From Neisseria lactamica NS19 (lineage in GTDB: Bacteria > Pseudomonadota > Gammaproteobacteria > Burkholderiales > Neisseriaceae), in assembly GCA_000193795.2 (NCBI GenBank), contig AEPI01000023.1, positions 1 to 64,000 of the forward strand: a DNA stretch of 64,000 nt, in the 5' to 3' direction. Both the position numbers and the translations under genes were made by a program. Below, one piece after another: positions 33,614-41,466 of the stretch. The notes under the pieces were generated by a model. It saw only the letters and a list, made by a program, of their open reading frames with translations, did no database searches and was not told the DNA's origin. Every line of letters begins with the position of its first letter. The stretch's first letter is position 1.

Positions 33614-35903
33614 CCCGTTCCAACACCGCCAACACCGCCGCACCGTAACGTGCGGCTTTTTCTTCGCCTACGCCGTATACGGCGGCAAGCTCCGCCAAGC
33701 CTTCCGGCTGCTTGGCGGCAATGGCGCGCAGGGCGGCTTTGCTGAAAATACGGTAGGGTTCGGACTGTTCGTGTTTTGCCGTTTCGCCGCACCATCGGAT
33801 CAGGGCGCGTATCAGGCGGCGTTTGCGTTTGGCGGCTTCATCGATGTCGTCTGAAAACGGACGGCAGACGGCGAGGATGTCCCGTCCGTATTTGGCGGCG
33901 CGTACGCTGCCCAAGCCGTGCACGCCTTCGAGGTCGGTTTCGGTTTCGGGCGTATCGGCAAGCATATCGGCAAGGCTTTCGTCGGAGAGGACGGAATGCA
34001 GGGCGCAGTTTTCCGCCCTTGCCCGTTCATACCGCCAGGCTTCGAGTTTTTGGCGCAGTTGTTGTTCGCGTTCGGTTTGCGGGCGGATGACCGCGTCGCG
34101 GCTAAAGCCGGCGGCGTTGCGGCAGACTTCGAGTATGCCGTGTCCGAAACGTTCGGTTTTGGCTTCGCCCAAGCCGTAGATGTCGTGCAGCCCGTTGAGG
34201 TCTTGCGGCATTTTTTCGACAAGGTCGCGCAGGGTTTTGTCGCCGAAAATCATATAGGCGGGGATGCCTTCGGCCTCTGCCTGTTTCATACGCCAAACGC
34301 GCAATGCCTGCCACAGGCGTTCTTCGCGTTCGGTACGCAGCCAGTTGTCTTTGAGGGTGCGGACGGCGGGCTTGTCGCGCTTGAGCGGACGCAGCATCAC
34401 TCCGGTTTCGCCTTTGAGGACTTTTTTGGCGGCTTCGGTCAGTTGCAATGCCTGATATCGGGTAATGTTGACGGTGAGGTAGCCGAGACTGATGCACTGG
34501 CGGATGACGCTGCGCCATTCTTTGTCGGACAACTCCGCACCGATACCGAAGGTGGACAGTTGTTCGTGCCGGTTGCCGCGTATCCAATCGTCGCTTTTGC
34601 CGCGCAAAAGGTTGGTGATGTAACCGGCGGCAAAACGTTGTCCGGCGCGGTACACGCAGCTGAGTAATTTTTGCACCAACACCGTGCCGTCAAACCGTAC
34701 GGGCGGATGCAGGCAGTTGTCGCAACGGCCGCAGGGTTCGGATTCTTCGCCGAAATGTTTGAGCAGCAGTACGCGGCGGCAGGCGGCGGTTTCGCAGACG
34801 GCAAGCATGGCATCGAGTTTTTGCATTTCGATTTGCTTTTGTACTTCGTCGCTGTTGCCTTCGGCAATCCGCTCGCGCAGCAACACCCAATCATTCAAGC
34901 CGTAACACAGCCAGCTCGCGGCAGGCAGCCCGTCCCGGCCGGCGCGCCCCGATTCCTGATAGAAATGTTCGACACTCCGGGGCATATCGAGATGGGCGAC
35001 AAAGCGCACGTCGGGTTTGTCTATGCCCATGCCGAATGCTACGGTCGCCACCACGATAATATTGTCTTCATGCGTAAAGCGGCGTTGGTTTTTCTCACGC
35101 ACGTCCATGCCCAAACCGGCGTGATACGGAATCGCGTTTAATCCGTTTTCACGCAAAAACCGCGCCACATCTTCAACCTTTTTGCGGCTTAGGCAATACA
35201 CAATGCCGCTTTGTCCCGCCATTTCTTTGCGGATGAAGTCCAGCAGTTGTTTTTTGCCGTTGTTTTTTTCGATAACCTGATAATAAATATTCGGACGGTC
35301 AAAGCTGGAGACAAATTCGGGCGCGTCGTCCAAATGCAGATAATGCTTGATGTCGGCGCGCGTGGCGGCATCGGCGGTGGCGGTCAGGGCGATGCGCGGG
35401 ACGTTCGGATAGCGTTCGGCAAGCATGCCGAGCTGTTGATATTCGGGGCGGAAATCGTGTCCCCATTGGCTGACGCAATGCGCCTCGTCAATGGCAAACA
35501 GGCTGACGGTTTGTTGGTCGAGAAAACGCAAAAAGCGGTCGGTAACCAAGCGTTCCGGCGCGACATAAAGCAGTTTCAGACGGCCTTGGGCAAGCTTGTC
35601 GGCAATCTCGCGCGCCTCGTCTGCCGATGTGCCGCTGTTGACTGCCGCCGCTTCAATCCCGGCCACATGCAGGCTGGCCACTTGGTCGTTCATCAGCGCA
35701 ATCAGCGGCGATACGACAACCGCCACGCCTTCGCGCATCAGCGCGGGAATCTGGTAACACAAAGACTTGCCCCCGCCCGTCGGCATCAGCACCATCAAAC
35801 TACCGCCGCCTGCCAAAGCATTGACGATAGCCTCCTGCCTGCCGCGAAATTCGGGATAACCGAATACTTCGTGCAAAATCTGTTTGGCGGTCGGTCGGTG
35901 CAT
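33603..35903 (-). CDS. recQ: ATP-dependent DNA helicase RecQ with three HRDC domains
   Basis: A 3'-5' helicase of 766 residues, used in neisserial repair and pilin antigenic variation. Walker A is MPTGGGKSLCYQIPA (near 43), the Walker B is AIDEAHCVSQWGHDF, and motif VI lies in QESGRAGRDG. A zinc-binding region (CRRVLLLKHF, CGRCDNCLHPP) and winged helix follow. The long tail carries three HRDC repeats (about 535-600, 625-695, 700-766), each ending in a glycine-rich hairpin such as YGLGEAKTERFG and YGVGEEKAARYG. Three HRDC units are a neisserial trait. The stop comes from an uptake sequence. Confidence 0.95.
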   Translation of the reverse strand: MHRPTAKQILHEVFGYPEFRGRQEAIVNALAGGGSLMVLMPTGGGKSLCYQIPALMREGVAVVVSPLIALMNDQVASLHVAGIEAAAVNSGTSADEAREIADKLAQGRLKLLYVAPERLVTDRFLRFLDQQTVSLFAIDEAHCVSQWGHDFRPEYQQLGMLAERYPNVPRIALTATADAATRADIKHYLHLDDAPEFVSSFDRPNIYYQVIEKNNGKKQLLDFIRKEMAGQSGIVYCLSRKKVEDVARFLRENGLNAIPYHAGLGMDVREKNQRRFTHEDNIIVVATVAFGMGIDKPDVRFVAHLDMPRSVEHFYQESGRAGRDGLPAASWLCYGLNDWVLLRERIAEGNSDEVQKQIEMQKLDAMLAVCETAACRRVLLLKHFGEESEPCGRCDNCLHPPVRFDGTVLVQKLLSCVYRAGQRFAAGYITNLLRGKSDDWIRGNRHEQLSTFGIGAELSDKEWRSVIRQCISLGYLTVNITRYQALQLTEAAKKVLKGETGVMLRPLKRDKPAVRTLKDNWLRTEREERLWQALRVWRMKQAEAEGIPAYMIFGDKTLRDLVEKMPQDLNGLHDIYGLGEAKTERFGHGILEVCRNAAGFSRDAVIRPQTEREQQLRQKLEAWRYERARAENCALHSVLSDESLADMLADTPETETDLEGVHGLGSVRAAKYGRDILAVCRPFSDDIDEAAKRKRRLIRALIRWCGETAKHEQSEPYRIFSKAALRAIAAKQPEGLAELAAVYGVGEEKAARYGAAVLAVLERDAV

Positions 35904-35968
35904 GATGGTTCCGTGTCCGGTAAAGGGTGTGTCGGTTAAAGAAAGGGAATGCCGTCTGAAATCGGGAT

Positions 35969-36751
35969 TTAGAAGAGTTTGCCCACTTCTGCCTCAATAT
36001 CGCCGGCACGCATGAACGTTTCGCCGATCAGGAAGGTGTGCACGCCGCGCGCCCGCATAAATTCCACATCCGCCTTACCCGTAATGCCGCTTTCGGTAAC
36101 GACGGTTTTGCCTTCCAGCGCGGGCAGCAGCGACAGGGTTTGGTCGAGTGAGACTTCAAAAGTCCTCAGGTTGCGGTTGTTTACACCCCACAACGGCGTG
36201 GTCAGGTTGCGGCACTTTTTCAATTCGCTTTCATCGTGCAGCTCGAGCAGGACGGTCATGCCCAATTCGTGCGCCACCGCTTCAAAGCGTTCCAATTGTT
36301 CCTGTTCCAGTGCGGCGGCAATCAGCAGGACGGCATCCGCCCCCCATGCGCGCGCCTGATAAACCTGGTATTCGTCGATGATGAAGTCTTTGCGCAGCAC
36401 GGGCAGCGATACGGCTTCGCGCGCCTGTTTGAGGTATTCGGGCGAACCTTGGAAATAGGGTTCGTCTGTCAGTACGGACAAACACGCCGCACCGGCGTTT
36501 TCATATGCGCGTGCAATCTCGGCAGGATAAAAATCGGCACGGATTAACCCCTTGCTCGGGCTTGCCTTTTTGATTTCGGCAATGACGGCGGGCAGGTTTA
36601 GGCGGTGTTTGCCGCGTATCGAACCGATAAAGCTGCGGACGGGCGAAGCTTCTGCGGCAAGTGCGCGGATGTGTTCGGGGGAAACGGCGGCTTTTTGGGC
36701 GGCAACTTCCTGTGCTTTCGTGGCAAGGATTTTATTGAGGATGTCGGTCAT
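35969..36751 (-). CDS. trpC: Indole-3-glycerol phosphate synthase
   Basis: Closes the indole ring in tryptophan synthesis, 260 residues, as a stand-alone (not TrpF-fused) enzyme. VIAEIKKASPSKGLIR, LRKDFIIDEYQVYQARAWGAD and GVNNRNLRTFEV are active-site segments, and TESGI carries the phosphate loop. No other trp gene is nearby. Confidence 0.95.
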   Translation of the reverse strand: MTDILNKILATKAQEVAAQKAAVSPEHIRALAAEASPVRSFIGSIRGKHRLNLPAVIAEIKKASPSKGLIRADFYPAEIARAYENAGAACLSVLTDEPYFQGSPEYLKQAREAVSLPVLRKDFIIDEYQVYQARAWGADAVLLIAAALEQEQLERFEAVAHELGMTVLLELHDESELKKCRNLTTPLWGVNNRNLRTFEVSLDQTLSLLPALEGKTVVTESGITGKADVEFMRARGVHTFLIGETFMRAGDIEAEVGKLF

Positions 36752-36801
36752 GTCGTGTTCCGTATTCGTCCGGGGAAAGGGGGAATATTAGCATCAAACC
36801 G

Positions 36802-37758
36802 TTACCGCCTGTTTGTGCGGAAGCTGTCGAAGTAGGACAGGACGGTTTGCGGCAGCCATTGCAGGTGCAGCCTGCCGCCGGTGCTGCCGACAAAGCCGGC
36901 GTGTCCGCCGTGTGCCGGCTGGAACAGGGTAACGGCTTCGGACACTTCGTCCGGTGTCGGCAGCGCTTCGGGCGGCAGGAAGGGGTCGTTGGCGGCATTG
37001 AGCAGGAGCAGCGGTTTGGCAACGTGTTTGAGCAGCGGTTTGCAGGAAGTTCGGCGGTAGTAGTCGTGCCGGTCGGCAAAGCCGTGCAGCGGTGCGGTAA
37101 AACGGTCGTCAAACTCGCCCAATGTTTTGCACCCTGCGGCAAATGCCGTCTGAAAACCTTGGAGCGACCGTGCTTTGGGTATCAGGGTGCGGAGGAAGTA
37201 GCGCGTGTAGAGCAGCCGGGTGATGCCCCGGTCGAAGCGGCTGCCTGCCGCCTCTGCATCGACGGGGGCGGATACGGCGGCCGAGGCGTGCGGCAATGCC
37301 TTTTTGCCCTGTTCGCCCAAATATTTTGCCAGCGCGTTGCCGCCCAGCGATACGCCGACGGCGTATATTTCACGGTAACGCGCGGCGAGCGTGTCCAAAG
37401 TAAAGGCGATTTCGGCGGTATCGCCCAAGTGGTAGAACACCGGGGCGGTGTTCGCTACGCCGCCGCAGCTGCGGAAATGGACGACTGCGCCGTGCCAACC
37501 GCGGCTGCGTACCGCGAGCATCAGTTCGACCGCGTAATGGCTGCGGCTGCTTCCTTCCAAACCGTGAAACAGCACGACCAGCGGCACATCGGGCGAAATG
37601 CCGTCTGAAAAGTCGTAGGCGACTTTGGTTTTACCCGTGCTGTCGGGAAGCAGCTCACGGCGGTAGGCGGGCGCGGGGCGTTGCAGGAATTTGGCGGCCA
37701 GCGTGTCGGCATTGCCGTTGCGGAGGAAAAACGGTGTGTCCGGCGGTGTCAGAATCAT
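36802..37758 (-). CDS. YheT-family alpha/beta hydrolase
   Basis: A 318-residue hydrolase of the YheT/ABHD group. The oxyanion segment VVLFHGLEGSSRSHYA, the nucleophile elbow GVSLGGNAL (serine near residue 139) and the late histidine in PAHGGHAGFVG make a plausible Ser-Asp-His triad. Natural substrate unknown. The 42-base gap after its end separates it from trpC. Confidence 0.87.
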   Translation of the reverse strand: MILTPPDTPFFLRNGNADTLAAKFLQRPAPAYRRELLPDSTGKTKVAYDFSDGISPDVPLVVLFHGLEGSSRSHYAVELMLAVRSRGWHGAVVHFRSCGGVANTAPVFYHLGDTAEIAFTLDTLAARYREIYAVGVSLGGNALAKYLGEQGKKALPHASAAVSAPVDAEAAGSRFDRGITRLLYTRYFLRTLIPKARSLQGFQTAFAAGCKTLGEFDDRFTAPLHGFADRHDYYRRTSCKPLLKHVAKPLLLLNAANDPFLPPEALPTPDEVSEAVTLFQPAHGGHAGFVGSTGGRLHLQWLPQTVLSYFDSFRTNRR

Positions 37759-37887
37759 AAGGTATCGGTCTTCTTGTTTTCAGACGGCATTGATGTTGCG
37801 GCAGCCCGTCCGGCCGGCGCGGATGCGGGGATGGCGCCCGGATATAGGCGCGGGAAAAGCGTTTGCCGGCAAAAGGCGGCGCGCCGG

Positions 37888-39426
37888 TCAGTTTTCCACG
37901 CGTTTGAAATGGCGCGGACGGAAGCCCAAAGCCGCCAGCGAGGCGAAATACAGGCAGCCGCCGACGGCAATCAGGATGCAGAGCTGCCCCGCTTTCCGCA
38001 TTCCGCCGGCGTGCGCCCATTCAAACGGCAGGTAAGCCTGCGCCGCCCACAGTCCGCCGCCCATCACGGCGAGCGCAAGCAGCATTTTTGCCAAAAATGC
38101 CGCCCAACCCTTGCCGGGCCGGTAAATGCCGTGTTTGCGCAACAGGTAAAACAACAATCCCGCATTGATGCACGCGCCCAGACCGATGGCGAGCGAAAGT
38201 CCGGCGTGTTTCAGCGGGCCGATAAAGGCAAGGTTCATCAACTGCGTGCAGATGAGCGTGAAGATGGCGATTTTGACGGGCGTTTTGATGTTTTGCCGCG
38301 CATAGAAGCCGGGCGCCAACACTTTAATCACAATTAAACCGATTAAACCGAAAGAATAGGCAATCAGCGCGTGCTGCGTCATCTGCGCGTCAAACAGCGT
38401 GAATTCTCGGTACATAAACAAGGTTGCCACCAACGGGAACGACAACACCGCCAGTCCGACCGCCGCCGGCAGCGTCAGCAGCATGCACAGGCGCAAACCC
38501 CAGTCGAGCAGGGCGGAAAACTGTTCCGTATCTTGGTTTGCCGAGTGTTTGGACAAAGTCGGCAGCAAAATCGTACCGAGTGCCGCCCCCAGCACGCCGC
38601 CGGGCAATTCCATCAGGCGGTCGGCGTAATACATCCACGAAACGCTGCCCGATTGCAGATAAGACGCGAAAATCGTGTTGATTACCAAAGAAACCTGCGC
38701 CACGCTCACGCCCAAAATCGCCGGTGCCATCTGTTTCATCACGCGGTTGACCGCCGCATCTTTGAAACCCAGCTTGGGCAGTTTCAAAAAACCCAGTTTC
38801 GCCAGCCAAGGGAGTTGGAAGCCGAGCTGCAAAATGCCGCCGGCAAAAACCGCCCATGCCAGCGCGGTAACGGGCGGATCGAAATACGGCACGAAAAACA
38901 GCGCGAATACGATAAACGACACGTTCAGGAACGTGGGTGTAAACGCCGGAATGCCGAACTTATGATAAGAATTGAGTACCGAGCCGACAAAAGAAGAAAG
39001 TGAAATCAATAAGATATAGGGGAACGTAATCCGCAGCAAATCGATGGAGAGCTGAAACTTATCGGCATCTTTGGCAAAACCGGGTGCGGAAACATAAATC
39101 ACCCAAGGCGCGGCAAGTATGCCCAGCGCGGTAACAATGACCAGTACAAACGACAGCATCCCCGCCACATGGCGGATAAACGCCTCCGTCGCCTCTTTGG
39201 AACGCGTTTCCTTATATTCCGCCAAAATCGGCACAAACGCTTGGGCAAACGCCCCTTCCGCAAACACGCGGCGCAGCAGGTTGGGCAGTTTGAACGCGAC
39301 AAAAAACGCATCCGTCGCCATACCCGCGCCGAATGCCCGCGCAATGACCGTATCGCGCACAAATCCCAAAATGCGCGACACCATCGTCAGGCTGCCGACT
39401 TTTGCCAAAGCTCTCAGCATATTCAT
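37888..39426 (-). CDS. murJ: Lipid II flippase MurJ
   Basis: Moves the peptidoglycan precursor lipid II across the inner membrane; formerly MviN. 512 residues, about 14 spans. SRILGFVRDTVIARAFGAG and AFFVAFKLPNLLRRVFAEG are the conserved N-terminal motifs. Two ATG codons (39429 and 39426) fit; the second has better spacing to GAGGA. It is divergent from dsbA. Confidence 0.94.
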   Translation of the reverse strand: MNMLRALAKVGSLTMVSRILGFVRDTVIARAFGAGMATDAFFVAFKLPNLLRRVFAEGAFAQAFVPILAEYKETRSKEATEAFIRHVAGMLSFVLVIVTALGILAAPWVIYVSAPGFAKDADKFQLSIDLLRITFPYILLISLSSFVGSVLNSYHKFGIPAFTPTFLNVSFIVFALFFVPYFDPPVTALAWAVFAGGILQLGFQLPWLAKLGFLKLPKLGFKDAAVNRVMKQMAPAILGVSVAQVSLVINTIFASYLQSGSVSWMYYADRLMELPGGVLGAALGTILLPTLSKHSANQDTEQFSALLDWGLRLCMLLTLPAAVGLAVLSFPLVATLFMYREFTLFDAQMTQHALIAYSFGLIGLIVIKVLAPGFYARQNIKTPVKIAIFTLICTQLMNLAFIGPLKHAGLSLAIGLGACINAGLLFYLLRKHGIYRPGKGWAAFLAKMLLALAVMGGGLWAAQAYLPFEWAHAGGMRKAGQLCILIAVGGCLYFASLAALGFRPRHFKRVEN

Positions 39427-39480
39427 CATTGTTCCTCAACAGTCGTACCCGTTCGGGGCGGCGGCGCGTATTGTACGACA

Positions 39481-39528
39481 GAAACCGCTTCAGACGGCAT
39501 CGGGTTTGATGCCGTCTGAAGCGGTTTC
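39481..39528. repeat. 21-bp perfect inverted repeat with two uptake sequences
   Basis: Arms 39481-39501 and 39508-39528 are exact complements with a 6-base loop GGGTTT and contain a complete uptake sequence each. Position is unusual: it lies between the divergent starts of murJ and dsbA rather than after a gene. Confidence 0.85.
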
Positions 39529-39643
39529 CCGAAACGAAAACTTCCTTTTCCGGCGGCAAACTGTATCAACACGCGGAAATGCAATAAAATAGCCGGATTC
39601 CGATTGATTTCCAACATCCATTTCCAACATCACGGAGAGCCGT

Positions 39644-40336
39644 ATGAAATCCAGACATCTCGCCCTCGGCGTTGCCGCCCTGTTCGCCCTTGCCGCGTGC
39701 GACAGCAAAGTCCAAACCAGCGTCCCCGCCGACAGCGCGCCTGCCGCTTCCGCCGCCCCTGCCGGGCTGGTCGAAGGGCAAAACTATACCGTCCTTGCCA
39801 ACCCGATTCCCCAACAGCAGGCAGGCAAGGTCGAAGTGCTCGAATTTTTCGGCTATTTCTGCCCGCACTGCGCCCACCTCGAACCCGTTTTGAGCAAACA
39901 CGCCAAGTCTTTTAAAGACGATATGTACCTGCGTACCGAACACGTCGTCTGGCAAAAAGAAATGCTGCCGCTCGCCCGCCTTGCCGCCGCCGTCGATATG
40001 GCTGCCGCCGACAGCAAAGATGTGGCGAACAGCCATATTTTCGATGCGATGGTTAATCAGAGAATTAAGCTGCAAGAGCCGGAAGTCCTCAAAAAATGGC
40101 TGGGCGAACAAACCGCCTTTGACGGCAAAAAAGTCCTTGCCGCCTATGAATCTCCCGAAAGCCAGGCACGCGCCGGCAAAATGCAGGAGCTGACCGAAAC
40201 CTTCCAAATCGACGGTACGCCCACGGTTATCGTCGGCGGCAAATATAAAGTCGAATTTGCCGACTGGGAGTCCGGTATGAACACCATCGACCTTTTGGCG
40301 GACAAAGTACGCGAAGAACAAAAAGCCGCGCAGTAA
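39644..40336 (+). CDS. dsbA: Thiol:disulfide interchange lipoprotein DsbA
   Basis: Periplasmic oxidase that inserts disulfides into folding proteins, here as a 230-residue lipoprotein. The lipobox is LFALAAC (Cys19), followed by an Ala/Pro-rich linker. The thioredoxin active site CPHC lies in FFGYFCPHCAHLEP near residue 72 and the cis-proline loop in IDGTPTVIVGG near 190. Neisseria carries several DsbA paralogues; lipid anchoring is a neisserial feature of two of them. A GGAGAG ribosome site precedes the ATG. Confidence 0.95.
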   Translation: MKSRHLALGVAALFALAACDSKVQTSVPADSAPAASAAPAGLVEGQNYTVLANPIPQQQAGKVEVLEFFGYFCPHCAHLEPVLSKHAKSFKDDMYLRTEHVVWQKEMLPLARLAAAVDMAAADSKDVANSHIFDAMVNQRIKLQEPEVLKKWLGEQTAFDGKKVLAAYESPESQARAGKMQELTETFQIDGTPTVIVGGKYKVEFADWESGMNTIDLLADKVREEQKAAQ

Positions 40337-40349
40337 GCCCGTTTGAAAA

Positions 40350-40381
40350 ATGCCGTCTGAAACTTGGTTTTCAGACGGCAT
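40350..40381. terminator. Convergent uptake-sequence hairpin, dsbA and amgK
   Basis: ATGCCGTCTGAAA and TTTCAGACGGCAT are exact arms followed by a T-run (TTTTG), between two converging genes. Confidence 0.8.
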
Positions 40382-40392
40382 TTTGATTGGGT

Positions 40393-41397
40393 TTAAAACG
40401 TAAAGCCCGTTTCCAGTTCTTCATCGCCGACCAGTTCGACCAAGAGCGCGTAGAGCGGGGCGAGTTCGGCATAACGGCGCGATACGCGGCGCAGATAGTT
40501 TAAGAAACGCGGGATTTCCGGACGGTATTTGTCTTTGCCGTCGCGGTAGTACAGGCGTGCGAAGATGCCTGCAACCTTCAAGTGCCGCTGCACGCCCATC
40601 CATTCGAACCGGCGGTAAAACTCGTCAAACGCTTCGGGGACGGGCAAGCCGGCAGCCCGCGCCTTTTCCCAGTAGCGGATAACCAAGTCCAAGACAAATT
40701 CTTCTTCCCATTCGATAAAGGCATCGCGCAACAGCGACACCAAATCGTAAGAAATCGGGCCGTAAAGCGCGTCTTGGAAGTCTAAAACGCCCGGCCTGCC
40801 GCGCGTCAGCATCAGATTGCGGACGATAAAGTCGCGGTGCACATAGACTTTGGGCTGCGCCAACAAGGGCGGCAGCAGCGTATCGACGGTTTGCCGCCAA
40901 AGCCGGCGTTGTTTGAATGTTAATTCGCGCCCCAATTCTTTTGCGACAAACCATTCCGGAAACAGGTTGATTTCGCGCAGCATCGTTTCACGGTCATATT
41001 CGGGCAAAACCCCTTCACGGCTTGCCTTCTGCAATTCGACCAGCTCGCCGACGGCCTCCAGCAGCAGCGCTTTGTGCGCCGTTTCGCCCTGTTCCTGAAG
41101 CATCGCGGTTAAAAACGTCGTATTGCCCAAGTCGTTCAATACCACAAACCCCAAATCCGCGTCCGCGTGCAATACCTGCGGCACATTGACCATATCAAAC
41201 AGCTTCTGCACCTTCAAATAAGGCGCGACACTCATCTTGTCGGGCGGCGCGTCCATACAGACGACGCTGCCGCCGTCTGAAAACGTTGCACGGAAATAGC
41301 GGCGGAAATCAGCATCCGCCGCCGCGAAGGACAGATCGAAGTCCCGTTCGGGGTAAACGGTCTGAAGCCAATTTTTCAGTTCGGTTTGCCGTTGCAT
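40393..41397 (-). CDS. amgK: N-acetylmuramate/N-acetylglucosamine kinase (AmgK-like)
   Basis: Phosphorylates anomeric C1 of N-acetylmuramic acid in the cell-wall recycling route that bypasses the fosfomycin-sensitive MurA step. The 334-residue aminoglycoside-phosphotransferase fold shows the catalytic loop KVYVHRDFIVRNLML (catalytic Asp near residue 195) and the metal-binding VLDFQDALYGPISYDL. The partner murU is not in this window. It is divergent from lptD with 69 bases between starts. Confidence 0.88.
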   Translation of the reverse strand: MQRQTELKNWLQTVYPERDFDLSFAAADADFRRYFRATFSDGGSVVCMDAPPDKMSVAPYLKVQKLFDMVNVPQVLHADADLGFVVLNDLGNTTFLTAMLQEQGETAHKALLLEAVGELVELQKASREGVLPEYDRETMLREINLFPEWFVAKELGRELTFKQRRLWRQTVDTLLPPLLAQPKVYVHRDFIVRNLMLTRGRPGVLDFQDALYGPISYDLVSLLRDAFIEWEEEFVLDLVIRYWEKARAAGLPVPEAFDEFYRRFEWMGVQRHLKVAGIFARLYYRDGKDKYRPEIPRFLNYLRRVSRRYAELAPLYALLVELVGDEELETGFTF

Positions 41398-41466
41398 AAC
41401 AGTATCCGGGCATTTCAGGTTACAATAAACGCTATTCTAACCGGTAAACCGACTTGAGGGGCGATT

